A DNA stretch of 12,432 nt from Betaproteobacteria bacterium. Its GTDB lineage: Bacteria > Pseudomonadota > Gammaproteobacteria > Burkholderiales > Burkholderiaceae_C. This document shows positions 1-7,675 of the stretch, piece by piece. Within the stretch, counting starts at the first letter, position 1, and every line of letters starts with the position of its first letter. The notes below the pieces were generated by a model. The model ran no database searches and was not told the DNA's origin. It saw only the letters and a list, made by a program, of their open reading frames with translations. The position numbers were made by a program, and so were the translations under genes. The stretch is from NCBI GenBank assembly GCA_005882155.1, contig VBCQ01000078.1, forward strand, positions 1-12,432. The letters are read 5' to 3'.

Positions 1-115
1 GTGTGCGATAGCCCTTGGCTTCCATCACATGACGCAGCCGCTCGACCTGCGTCGGGCTGTCTTCGACCAGCAGGATCTCGATGCCCTGCATTCGCTTCTC
101 GATGTCCGCACTCAT
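1..115 (-). CDS. Response regulator, N-terminal receiver fragment (runs off the left edge)
   Basis: Only the first 38 codons are present. They start at ATG 115-113, preceded by a good ribosome-binding site (AGGGAG at about 124-129). After a short leader the protein reads IEILLVEDSPTQVERL, which is the first beta strand of a CheY-like receiver with the acidic pair Glu-Asp that binds Mg2+, followed by the start of helix 1. It lies 26 bases downstream of the cheB stop on the same strand, so it is the last visible gene of the chemosensory operon and a natural phosphorylation target of the CheA hybrid. The phosphoacceptor Asp and any output domain are outside the window. It could be a single-domain regulator, a WspR-type diguanylate cyclase, or the receiver of a longer regulator or hybrid kinase; the VEDSPTQ opening reminds me of the last type. 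The receiver call is firm, the output unknown. Confidence 0.85.
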   Translation of the reverse strand, partial: MSADIEKRMQGIEILLVEDSPTQVERLRHVMEAKGYRT

Positions 116-141
116 TTTCTGTTCTCCCTGTCGTCGCACAG

Positions 142-1203
142 TCATTGCCGAACCAATCTCTGCAAAGTCGCCGCGATGCTTTCCGGCGGCAGCACATGGG
201 CTGCCGCGCCGAGCTTTACCGCTTCGCCGGGCATGCCGTTGATGACGGCGCTGCGGCTGTCTTGCACCAGCGTCAACGCGCCGGCCTGGCGCATCGCCTT
301 CAGCTCCTCGGCGCCGTCGCGGCCCATGCCGGTCAGCAGCACGCCGACCGCGTGGGCGCCGTACTCGGCGGCCACCGAGCGAAACAGATGCGACACCGAC
401 GGGCAGAAGCCGTTCTCCGGCGGCTCGCGGGTCAGCGCGATGAGCCCACCGGCACGCACGCCCATCTGCACGCTGTCGGGCGCGACGTAGGCGATGCCGG
501 GCTGCATCGGCTCGCCGTTCGCCGCGACGCGCACGACATGACCGCTCGTTTGTCCGAGCCACTGCGCCATGCCTTCGGCAAAGCCGATCGAGATGTGCTG
601 CACGATGACAATCGGTACCTTGAGAGCAGGCCGCAGCCGCGACAGAATCGTCTGCAGCACCAGCGGCCCGCCGGTCGACGCACCGATCGCCACGAGCCGC
701 ACGTCGGCCGCTGCCGCCGGCACTGCGAGGGGCAGCTTCGATGCCGAGCCGGCGCGCGGCGGGGTCCAGCGCTTGACGACCCTGACCTCGGCCATCAGCT
801 TGATGGTGCGCACGAGCTCGTCGCGCGCTGCGATGAACAGCGGGTGGCCGGGCCCCGGGGGCTTGGCGATGACGGTCAGGGCGCCCGACTCGAGGGCGCG
901 AAACGTCGCCGCGATTTCGCTCGGTACCGAGCTCGCCGTGACCATCACGATGCGGGTCGGCGCCGTCTCCATGATCGCGCGGGTGGCGTCGAAGCCGTTG
1001 AGCCGGGGCATGTGGATGTCCATCGTGATCACGTCGGGCTGCAGGTGCTGCGCCGCCGCCACTGCGGCCTCGCCGTCGCCGGCGATGCCGATCACCTCGA
1101 GCTTCGGATCGGCGTTGAGCAGGCCGGTCAGCAGCTCGCATGCGGCCGGCGAATCGTCGACCACCAGGACGCGAATCAGGGCGCTCGCTGCGGCGTCGCT
1201 CAC
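142..1203 (-). CDS. cheB: CheB-family protein-glutamate methylesterase (WspF-like)
   Basis: A 353-residue protein, normal length for CheB. The receiver domain spans about 10-125: acidic pair Asp16-Asp17, phosphoacceptor Asp62 in ITMDIHMP, Thr89 and Lys114. A linker follows, then the methylesterase domain at about 165-350 with the catalytic triad Ser176 (GASTGGP), His203 (VQHIS) and Asp296 (TGMGRDG). The enzyme removes methyl groups from (or deamidates) glutamate side chains on the chemoreceptor and so resets its signalling, opposing the CheR-TPR protein of this operon. Phosphorylation by CheA would activate it. The start is GTG 1203-1201, overlapping the cheA stop by 4 bases (GTGA), which implies translational coupling. 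All key residues are present. In Wsp systems this gene is wspF, whose loss hyperactivates the pathway; equivalence here is inferred from gene order. Confidence 0.95.
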   Translation of the reverse strand: MSDAAASALIRVLVVDDSPAACELLTGLLNADPKLEVIGIAGDGEAAVAAAQHLQPDVITMDIHMPRLNGFDATRAIMETAPTRIVMVTASSVPSEIAATFRALESGALTVIAKPPGPGHPLFIAARDELVRTIKLMAEVRVVKRWTPPRAGSASKLPLAVPAAAADVRLVAIGASTGGPLVLQTILSRLRPALKVPIVIVQHISIGFAEGMAQWLGQTSGHVVRVAANGEPMQPGIAYVAPDSVQMGVRAGGLIALTREPPENGFCPSVSHLFRSVAAEYGAHAVGVLLTGMGRDGAEELKAMRQAGALTLVQDSRSAVINGMPGEAVKLGAAAHVLPPESIAATLQRLVRQ

Positions 1204-3458
1204 AGCAGGCCTCGCACCACGTCGAGCAGGTTGTCCTGGTCGAAGCTGCTCTTCACGACATACGCATTCGCGCCGACCTGAACGCCGCGCTCTTTGTCTT
1301 CGCGCGAACCGAGCGCCGTGACGAGCACGACCGGCAGGTCGGCGAGCCGCTTGTCGGCGCGCAGCCGCGCCGTCAGATCGAAGCCGTCGAGGTGCGGCAT
1401 CTCGACGTCGGAGACGACGAGGTCGAAGTGCCGAGCATGCAATCGGGTCAGCGCATCGATGCCGTCGACCGCGGTGCTGACTTCGTAGCCCGCCGATTCG
1501 AGAATGCCCTTCAGCAAGGCGCGCGACGTGATCGAGTCTTCGACGACGAGCACCGACCGCGCTTGCACCGGCTCGTGACGCACGGACGGCGTGGACGCGG
1601 TGCGCGTCGCGCTCGCGTGAATCGCCGACTTCAGCAGGTCGGCGACGTTCAGCAGAGGCACGACGTGCCCGGGCCCGAGCACGGTCGCGCCCGCCACGTT
1701 GCGCACGCGCTGCAGCGGCGGACCCAAGGGCTTGACCAGCACCTCCTGATCGCCGAGCACCTCGTCGACAACGAAGGCGATTCGCTTGCCGGCATTGGCG
1801 AGCACGACCAGCAGCAGCAAGCCGTCGCTGCGCCGTGGGCTCGTCACGTCGAGCTCGAGCACGGTGGCCAAATGCGCGAGCGACAGCACCTGGGTGTCAA
1901 GCGCCACAGTCTCGCGGTTTTCGACCGTCTGCACGGCCGACTCCTTGACGCGGGCGACACGCTCGACGCTGCGCGAGGGCAGCACGAACTGGCGGTCGCC
2001 GATGCCAACGACAAGGCCGCGGAAGGTCGCCAAGGTCGCCGGCAGAACGATCGTGAATCGCGTGCCAAGCCCCGGCTGCGAGTCAACGCCGACGTTGCCG
2101 CCGAGGCGCTCGACCTTCTCGCGAACGATGGCCAGGCCCAGCCCGTGGCCCGACAAGTCGGTCAGCAGCGGGCTCGTCGACAGCCCGGACTCGAACACGA
2201 GGTCAAGCGTCGCCGTTGCTGCGAGCCCCATCTGCTGCGCCTTCGCCTGCAGCTTGTCGAGCGCGATGCCGGCGCCGTCGTCGGCGAGAACGATCTCGAC
2301 CTTGTTGCCTTCGCGCGGCGTCACGTCGATGGCGATGCGGCCGCGCGAGCGCTTGCCGTCGCGAACGCGCCGCTCGGGCGGCTCGATACCGTGATCGATG
2401 GCGTTGCGCACGAGGTGGATCAGCGGCGTCTTCATCTGCTCGAGGATGCGCCGGTCGATCTCGAGCGTCGCGCTACTGATCGCGACGTCGACTTCCTTGC
2501 CGCCATCGCGCGCGAGGTCGCGCGCGAGCTTGGGCACCATCTGGAACAGCGTCGCGATGGGCAGCATCAAGGCCTGCTTCATCTCGTCGAGCAGCTTGTC
2601 GACGATGCCCGACAGCGCGCGTCGCTCCTGCGCCGCGACGCGCTCGAGCTGCGCGAAGCGGTCGCCGAGCGACTTGACGAAGATCTCGTCGCGCTCGACG
2701 GCATCGAGCAGCTGCGCCAGCACGCGCTTGTCCCTGCGGTTCGCATTGGCCCGCTCGGCCGCGAGCCCGTTTTGCTTGGCCAGCGCGCGCTGCACGACGC
2801 GGGCATTGCGCGCGCTCTTGTCCCACTGCCGCTTCCACTCGGCGAGCGTGCTGCTCAAGCTGCGTTGTTCTTCGACGAGGTGCTCGGCGCTGAACTTGAA
2901 CGCCTGCAGGTCTTCGGCTTGCACCATCAGCGCCTCGAGCTTGGCGGTGGCGATGCGAACGGTGTCGGCGCCTGCCGATTCGGCGAGTGCGACCGGTGGC
3001 GTCGCGGACTCGACCTCGCTCTGGGCAACATCGATCGATTCGCCGGGCGACGCCAGCAAGTCCTCGAGCGCGCGCACGAGGCTCGCGGCCGACGCGGTGA
3101 CCGGCGCAGCGCTGCCGTCGACATCGCGCGCCAGCAGCTGCGCGAGGCCGTCGAGCGTGCGGCTGAGCGTGTCGAAAAATGGCGGCGAGAGCTGTAGCTC
3201 CTTGCGCTTCAGCGCCGACAGCACCTGCTCCAGCGGCCGGCAGACGCGCTCGATGTCGGCAAGGTTCACCGAGCGCGCCGCGCCTTTCAGGCTGTGCGCC
3301 TCGCGAAACAACTGCTCGACGCGCTGCGCCGTCTCGCTCGCCGGCGCCGGCCGCTCGAGCTCGAGCAACAACGACGACATCGTGCTCAGGTGCTCTTGCG
3401 CCTCGACCTTGAAGGTCGCGAGCAAGCGCTCGAGAAAAAGTTCGTCGTCCTTCGTCAT
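1200..3458 (-). CDS. cheA: Hybrid chemotaxis histidine kinase CheA with C-terminal receiver (WspE-like)
   Basis: A 752-residue hybrid kinase. Domains in order: HPt (P1) at about 5-112 with phospho-accepting His55 in AHSLKGAAR; an acidic, Ala-rich linker to about 165 with no recognisable P2 CheY/CheB-docking domain; a long charged helical dimerisation region at about 170-300, longer than in flagellar CheA; an ATPase domain at about 300-475 with N-box HLVRNAIDHG (348-357), G1 DDGAGI (393-398) and G2 GHGLGLAIV (437-445); a CheW-like P5 domain at about 475-612; and a receiver at about 634-752 with Glu640-Asp641, phosphoacceptor Asp684 and Lys736. The C-terminal receiver and missing P2 are typical of ACF/Wsp-type kinases (WspE). 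It should autophosphorylate under chemoreceptor and CheW control and pass phosphate to CheB, its own receiver and the downstream regulator. ATG 3458-3456 is chosen because MTKDDELFLERLL begins the HPt; the frame is open further upstream, but that part only shadows the chemoreceptor gene. Confidence 0.95.
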   Translation of the reverse strand: MTKDDELFLERLLATFKVEAQEHLSTMSSLLLELERPAPASETAQRVEQLFREAHSLKGAARSVNLADIERVCRPLEQVLSALKRKELQLSPPFFDTLSRTLDGLAQLLARDVDGSAAPVTASAASLVRALEDLLASPGESIDVAQSEVESATPPVALAESAGADTVRIATAKLEALMVQAEDLQAFKFSAEHLVEEQRSLSSTLAEWKRQWDKSARNARVVQRALAKQNGLAAERANANRRDKRVLAQLLDAVERDEIFVKSLGDRFAQLERVAAQERRALSGIVDKLLDEMKQALMLPIATLFQMVPKLARDLARDGGKEVDVAISSATLEIDRRILEQMKTPLIHLVRNAIDHGIEPPERRVRDGKRSRGRIAIDVTPREGNKVEIVLADDGAGIALDKLQAKAQQMGLAATATLDLVFESGLSTSPLLTDLSGHGLGLAIVREKVERLGGNVGVDSQPGLGTRFTIVLPATLATFRGLVVGIGDRQFVLPSRSVERVARVKESAVQTVENRETVALDTQVLSLAHLATVLELDVTSPRRSDGLLLLVVLANAGKRIAFVVDEVLGDQEVLVKPLGPPLQRVRNVAGATVLGPGHVVPLLNVADLLKSAIHASATRTASTPSVRHEPVQARSVLVVEDSITSRALLKGILESAGYEVSTAVDGIDALTRLHARHFDLVVSDVEMPHLDGFDLTARLRADKRLADLPVVLVTALGSREDKERGVQVGANAYVVKSSFDQDNLLDVVRGLL

Positions 3459-3474
3459 CGTCGGTTCGCGCAGA

Positions 3475-5247
3475 TCAGACTTTGTAGCGCCCGACCAGCC
3501 GTTGCAGTTTCTGCCCGAGCTCGTGCAGCTTGTGCGCCGCGGCCTCGGCTTGCCGCGTGCTGTCCATGTTTTGCGTCGTCGCGGTCTTGATATTGCCCAT
3601 CGCCAACGCGAGCTGGTCCATGCCGACCAGCTGCTGCTGGGCCGACACGGCGATCTGGCTCGCTGCCGAGGCGCTCTCTGAAATGCTCTCGGCCAAACGC
3701 TGGATCGCCTCGCCGGCATCCTTCGATTGCTTGGCGCCGGCGTCGACCGCCTTCGCGCCCTGCTCGGTCGCGAGCACCGCGTTGCTGGTGGCCTTTTGGA
3801 TGTCGCCGAGGATCGTTCGCACCTGCGCCGTCGCCTGGCGCGACTGAGCAGCGAGGCTTTTGACTTCGAGCGCGACGACGGCGAAGCCGACGCCGTGCTC
3901 GCCGGCCTTGGCCGCCTCGATCGACGCATTCACCGCGAGCAAGTTGGACTGCTCCGACAAGTCGTTGACGCTCGCGATGATCTCGCCGATCGCCTGGCTT
4001 TGCTCCGACAGCCGCATGATGCTGTCGGCGATCATTTCCATCTGCTCGCGAATCTGCTGCATGCCGTCGATCGATTCTTCGACCGAGCGCTGGCCGGTCT
4101 GCGAAATCTGCGCCGCCTTCTGCGCCGCCTCCGACACGTACTTCGCCTTCTGGCTCGACACCAGCGCGGTCTGCTTGACTTCGTCGAGCGTCACTGCGGT
4201 CTGGCTGATCACGGTCGCCGCTTCGGTCGCGCCGGTCGCGACTTGAGTCGTTCCCGAGAGGATCGCGCTGGTCGAGCTTGCGAGGACACCGATGCCGTCG
4301 CTGACTTCGCGGTTGAGCTCGCGCAGGTTCTCGACCATCGTCGCGAAGGCGCGCCCGAACTCGTCGCGCTCGGACTGCAGCGCGACTTGAACTTGCAGGT
4401 CGCCGGTGGCGATCAGCTTGGCGATCTCGGCCGTTCGCTGCAGGTTGTCGACCATCGCGACAAAGGCATTACCCAAGGCATCGACGGCCGATTGCGGAAC
4501 GACCTTGACTGCGAGGTCGCCGGCGGCAATCTGCCGCGCGACATGCGCCTTGTCTTGCAGCGACGCGCTCATCTGGCGAAACGCGTCTTCGAGCTGGCCG
4601 ATCTCGTCGGCGCGTCCGTTGCTCGGCGGCAGCGTGACGATCTCGCCGGCAGCGACGCGCCGCGCCGCGTCGGCCATGTCGCGAACCGGATTGGCGATCA
4701 CCGTGTGCAGCCGTGCCGACAGCGGCAGCTGGATCAGCAGCGAGCCGACCAGCACCAGCAGGATGATCCCGCCGTAGCGCGCCAGCCGCGCAGCGATCGG
4801 CTCGACGGTGGCGCGCAGGTAGACCGTGCCGATTTGGCGCACGCCGTGGCGTATCGGCCAGAATGCCACCAGCTGATCGCTGTCGAAGCGATGGCCGGGT
4901 GCTTCGGCGCGCGCCGGCAGGGGCTGCGCCGCGCTGCCGGCGCGGGTGTAGCTCGCGAACAGCGCGCCGTCGGGGCCGTAGACCGCGGCGGCGCCGAAGT
5001 CGGGGTTCGCGCGCAGGGCGCTCAAGTACTCCTGCGCCGCCTTCGCGTCGTTGAACTCGAGCGCCGCCGTCACGCTCGCCGCGAGCATCTCCGACTGCAC
5101 GCTGATCTCCTGCGTCTTCTGCACCCGGTAGTTGTAGATCTCGTAGGCGACGATGATCGCGCCGGCCAGCAACAGCGCGACGCTGCTCGCGAGCACCGTG
5201 ATCAACAGCAGCTTGCGGCGGATGGGGATGTCGATGAGCCAGCGCAT
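3475..5247 (-). CDS. Methyl-accepting chemoreceptor with YfiN/CHASE8-like periplasmic domain and tandem HAMP domains
   Basis: A 590-residue inner-membrane receptor. TM1 spans about 12-36 and TM2 about 159-177, enclosing a periplasmic domain of about 120 residues. That domain opens with EMLAASVTAALEFNDAKAA and continues with AAAVYGPDGALFASY (87-101), the pattern I associate with the CHASE8-type sensor of YfiN/TpbB diguanylate cyclases. A HAMP follows TM2 (about 176-230), then two further HAMP-like units, each containing an (A/T)GDL motif (about 233-272 and 273-312), then the cytoplasmic signalling hairpin with its conserved tip SEQSNLLAVNASIEAAKAGE (431-450). The C-terminus is LVGRYKV with no NWETF-type pentapeptide, so methyltransferase tethering is not evident. 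The start is ATG 5247-5245, overlapping the yfiR stop by one base (TGATG), with GAGGA seven bases upstream. The frame is open to about 5748 but that upstream part shadows yfiR. It probably senses the periplasm through the adjacent YfiR-like protein and controls the CheA hybrid encoded next; the partner is inferred from gene order. Confidence 0.93.
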   Translation of the reverse strand: MRWLIDIPIRRKLLLITVLASSVALLLAGAIIVAYEIYNYRVQKTQEISVQSEMLAASVTAALEFNDAKAAQEYLSALRANPDFGAAAVYGPDGALFASYTRAGSAAQPLPARAEAPGHRFDSDQLVAFWPIRHGVRQIGTVYLRATVEPIAARLARYGGIILLVLVGSLLIQLPLSARLHTVIANPVRDMADAARRVAAGEIVTLPPSNGRADEIGQLEDAFRQMSASLQDKAHVARQIAAGDLAVKVVPQSAVDALGNAFVAMVDNLQRTAEIAKLIATGDLQVQVALQSERDEFGRAFATMVENLRELNREVSDGIGVLASSTSAILSGTTQVATGATEAATVISQTAVTLDEVKQTALVSSQKAKYVSEAAQKAAQISQTGQRSVEESIDGMQQIREQMEMIADSIMRLSEQSQAIGEIIASVNDLSEQSNLLAVNASIEAAKAGEHGVGFAVVALEVKSLAAQSRQATAQVRTILGDIQKATSNAVLATEQGAKAVDAGAKQSKDAGEAIQRLAESISESASAASQIAVSAQQQLVGMDQLALAMGNIKTATTQNMDSTRQAEAAAHKLHELGQKLQRLVGRYKV

Positions 5248-5795
5248 CAGCGGGTCCTCGGCTTGACGCTGAGTGCGAGGCTCAGCAGTTTCGAGCTGAC
5301 GTTGAGGCCGCTTTGCGCGGCGGCCTCGTCGTCGACGATGAAGCGCACGCGGTTGTCCTTCAACACGAAATGGATCGTGCCCAATGGCGCGTTGCCGTTG
5401 CGTGCATCGGTGACAACGAGGGCGGGCGTGCCGCGCAGCGCCTCGACGAGCGCCGCCGAGCGCGCGTCGCCGCCCAGGTAGACGATGTGGCAAGCCGAAT
5501 CGCGAGCGATGCTCTTCATGCGCATCACGACGATCGCACGCCCCTCGCCGCGCTGAGCTGCAGCTGCATCGTCGAGCAGATTGCCGAATGGGTCGTCGCC
5601 GACGACGCACAGGTTCAGCGGGCTCGCCGGGCTCGCGAACGCACCGTTCGGCCACTCGACGTAGAAGCCGAACTTGGACAGGTAGGCGGCCTTGACGGCG
5701 TACTCCAGCGGCTCGGCGGCCCACGCGTGGCCGAGCATGCAGGCGCACAGCGCGAGCGCGATGCGAAGTGGGCAGCGCGGCATCACAGCGCCCAT
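5247..5795 (-). CDS. YfiR-family (DUF4154) periplasmic protein
   Basis: A 182-residue exported protein. The signal peptide has a hydrophobic core at about 11-22 and a probable cleavage after Ala26 (AWA|AEP). The mature part shows YfiR-family landmarks: EYAVKAAYLSKFGFYVEWP (31-49), NLCVVGDDPFG (61-71), ACHIVYLG (101-108), RVRFIVDDEAAAQSGL and a C-terminal NVSSKLLSLA. Two cysteines, Cys63 and Cys102, are 39 residues apart, the same spacing as the redox-active pair I recall for Pseudomonas YfiR (Cys71-Cys110). The second Pseudomonas disulfide has no counterpart here. YfiR represses YfiN by binding its periplasmic domain. Here the next gene encodes a chemoreceptor with a YfiN-like periplasmic domain, the obvious candidate partner. 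ATG 5795 is preferred because GAGG lies five bases upstream; ATG 5783 would instead overlap the receptor's ancestral stop as TGATG. The sequence LALCAC is a poor lipobox, so a soluble periplasmic protein is more likely. Confidence 0.88.
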   Translation of the reverse strand: MGAVMPRCPLRIALALCACMLGHAWAAEPLEYAVKAAYLSKFGFYVEWPNGAFASPASPLNLCVVGDDPFGNLLDDAAAAQRGEGRAIVVMRMKSIARDSACHIVYLGGDARSAALVEALRGTPALVVTDARNGNAPLGTIHFVLKDNRVRFIVDDEAAAQSGLNVSSKLLSLALSVKPRTR

Positions 5796-7637
5796 GTGAG
5801 CCTCAGCGAAAAGCGGCGCGCGATCTCGCTACGCGCAGGTGCCGCGCCGAACTCGGGATGGCGCCGGTCGCCGAGGTTGAAGCCGGCGAGCGACAGCTCG
5901 ACGCCGCGCCGAATCAGCCAGCTCAGCCGCATGTCGAGCGCGACGTAGCTCGGCACATCGGGATGGTGCAGCGCGCCGATCGCCCGCACTTCGACATCCA
6001 GTCCGATGTCGCGCGGCAGCGTGACGCTCGACTGCAGCGTCAGCTTGTAGTGCGGGTCGTTGGCGCCGGCGTAGGGCGAGCCGGGGTCGGCGCTGCCGGG
6101 CTTGAAATGCAACCGCTCGTCCAGCCGCATGCCCTGCAATGCCGTTGCCGATCAGAAAGCCGCCACCGGGTGCCGGCTCGAGGCTGCGCAAGCGGTCGTA
6201 GTCGTTGTAGAACGCGGAGAAAGAGAACGACGACTGCGGGGTCGGCTGCGCGCGGTAGCCGAGCTCGAAGGCGGTGAGCTTTTCCGACTCGAAGAACGGC
6301 GGCCCCGTCACGAGCTTGCCGCTGTATGGCGGCGGCAGGTTGAACGACGGCGTGACCAGCGCGCGGTCGACCCGCGACGGCGTGCGCACCGCACGCGAGA
6401 GCGCTGACCACAGCAGGCCATGCTCGTCGAGCTTCCAGGCGAGCCGCGCACTCGGCTGGACTTCGAGCCCGGTGTAGCTGTTGCGCTCGAACTTGGAGCC
6501 GAAGGTGAATTTCACGTGCTCGCTGAGGCTTACGGTGTCTTGCGCGAACACGTTGACGAGGTTCAGCGTGTCGTCGGCCGGAACGAAGGCGAGGATGCTG
6601 CCGCCGGTCGTATGGTCGCGGTTCGTTCGCCCCCCGCCACCCCACACGATCTCGTGCTTGCCGCCCCAGCTGAAGTGGTGCTGCAGATCGACATCGACGG
6701 TGTCGATGTCGAGCGTGAACAGCCCCGGCTGCTTGCGGTGGTTGCGATCGAAGTAGACCTGCGCCTGCAGGCCCGCACCGTCGCCGAGCTCGCGGCTCCA
6801 GCGCGCCAACAGGTTCGCACCCGAGACCGTTCGATCGGGGAAGCCCGAGCCTTGCGACTTGCCGTCGTACGCATTGCCGAGCAGCGTGATGCCGCTGCCG
6901 TTCTTGCCCCAATCGGCGCGAAAGCCGGCCTGCTTCAAGTCCCATGCGTCGGCCACTGCGTTACCGTCGGCCGTAACGCTGTGGTCGTAGCGAAAGCCCT
7001 TGGCGTAAAGACGCGCGCTGGCGTCTTCGCCGAGGCTGCGGCCGTGGCGCAGTGCGACGCCGCGCTCCTCGGTCCCGGCATCCGCGCTCGCCAGCGTGCC
7101 CAGCGTGTCGTGGGCCGAACGCGTGATGATGTTGATGACGCCGTTGACCGCGTTCGCGCCCCACAGCGTGCCGCCCGGGCCGCTCACAACCTCGATGCGA
7201 TCGATGTCCTCGAGCATCACGTCCTGCACGTCCCAAAACACGCCGGAGTTCAGTGGCGAGTAGACGCTGCGCCCGTCGATCAGCACCAACAGCTTGTTGG
7301 CGCTGCTGCTGTTGAAGCCGCGCGCCGTGATCGCGTAGCTGTTGGAGCTGGCGCGAGCAACTTGCAGGTTGGGCGCGAGGCGCAAGGCTTCGGGCAGGCT
7401 CGTGACGCCCGAGCGGCGAATCTCGTCGCGTGTGATCACGTAGACCGCGGCCGGCGCATCAGCGAGGCGCTCGGGCCGCTTCGACACCGACGAGACCTCG
7501 ATCTCGGCGAGCTCTTCGATCGACAAATGCGACAAGCCCGCGCCCGAACGCGCGCCGCTGTCGACATTGGCAGCGCTGGCGCCGCTTTGCAGCGCCAGCC
7601 ACAACAGGCTCACTGCCAGAGCCGGGACTCTTGTCAT
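5783..7637 (-). pseudogene. TonB-dependent outer-membrane receptor, disrupted by a frameshift/deletion near 6125-6150
   Basis: It starts at ATG 7637 after a strong ribosome-binding site. Residues 1-22 are a signal peptide ending ASA|AN. After a short segment LSIEELAEIEVSSVSK comes a complete TonB plug (about 56-173) with GFNSSSANKLLVLIDGR, DIDRIEVVSGPGGTLWG and ANAVNGVINIIT, then a beta-barrel. No STN signalling domain precedes the plug, so it is not FecA-like. The barrel reads in one frame to GGGFLIGNGIAG (about residue 497). The coherent sequence then resumes in another frame as MRLDERLHFKPGSADPG and runs to the terminal aromatic strand RFSLRLTWAL, stopping at 5785-5783. In related receptors I would expect roughly 20-30 residues (YGVE... 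to ...L) between these points, so about 60-90 bases seem to be missing, of length 3n+2. The unshifted frame instead ends in arginine-rich nonsense at 5829. Either a true null or truncation, or an assembly error. The ligand is unknown. It sits 38 bases after cheW and overlaps yfiR, suggesting it supplied outer-membrane input to the sensor module. Confidence 0.85.
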
Positions 7638-7642
7638 TGTTG

Positions 7643-7651
7643 TCCTCTCCT
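7643..7651 (-). promoter_or_regulatory. Ribosome-binding site of the TonB-dependent receptor gene
   Basis: On the minus strand this reads AGGAGAGGA, ending five bases before ATG 7637. It is the strongest Shine-Dalgarno match inside the operon and lies in the 38-base gap after the second cheW, the longest gap between operon genes. The receptor-YfiR-chemoreceptor block could therefore be translated at a rate set independently of the upstream CheW/CheR genes. Confidence 0.7.
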
Positions 7652-7675
7652 GATCGTTGTTATTTGCTGCGGGCC

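Noticed and set aside
1140..3197. Long plus-strand open frame opposite cheA (685 codons); similar ones at 3727-5481 and 6420-8084
   Set aside because: They lie antisense to genes with clear domains and active-site motifs, and their translations are low-complexity Arg/Ala/Leu/Asp/His mixtures. High G+C codon usage removes stops from the antisense frames.
3459..3929. In-frame upstream extension of cheA
   Set aside because: It overlaps the conserved end of the chemoreceptor gene and is Ser/Arg-rich nonsense; the HPt domain starts right after ATG 3458.
5248..5748. In-frame upstream extension of the chemoreceptor as a fusion protein
   Set aside because: It overlaps yfiR fully in another frame, is arginine-rich with no domain, and the ATG at 5247 has a ribosome-binding site and begins a normal TM1.
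5720..5795. YfiR-like protein as a lipoprotein (LALC or LCAC as lipobox)
   Set aside because: The residues before either cysteine do not fit a lipobox well, and a clean AWA|A signal peptidase I site follows.
7560..7637. STN signalling domain (FecA-type trans-envelope receptor)
   Set aside because: Only about 30 residues lie between the signal peptide and the plug, too few for an STN domain, and no anti-sigma/sigma pair is nearby.
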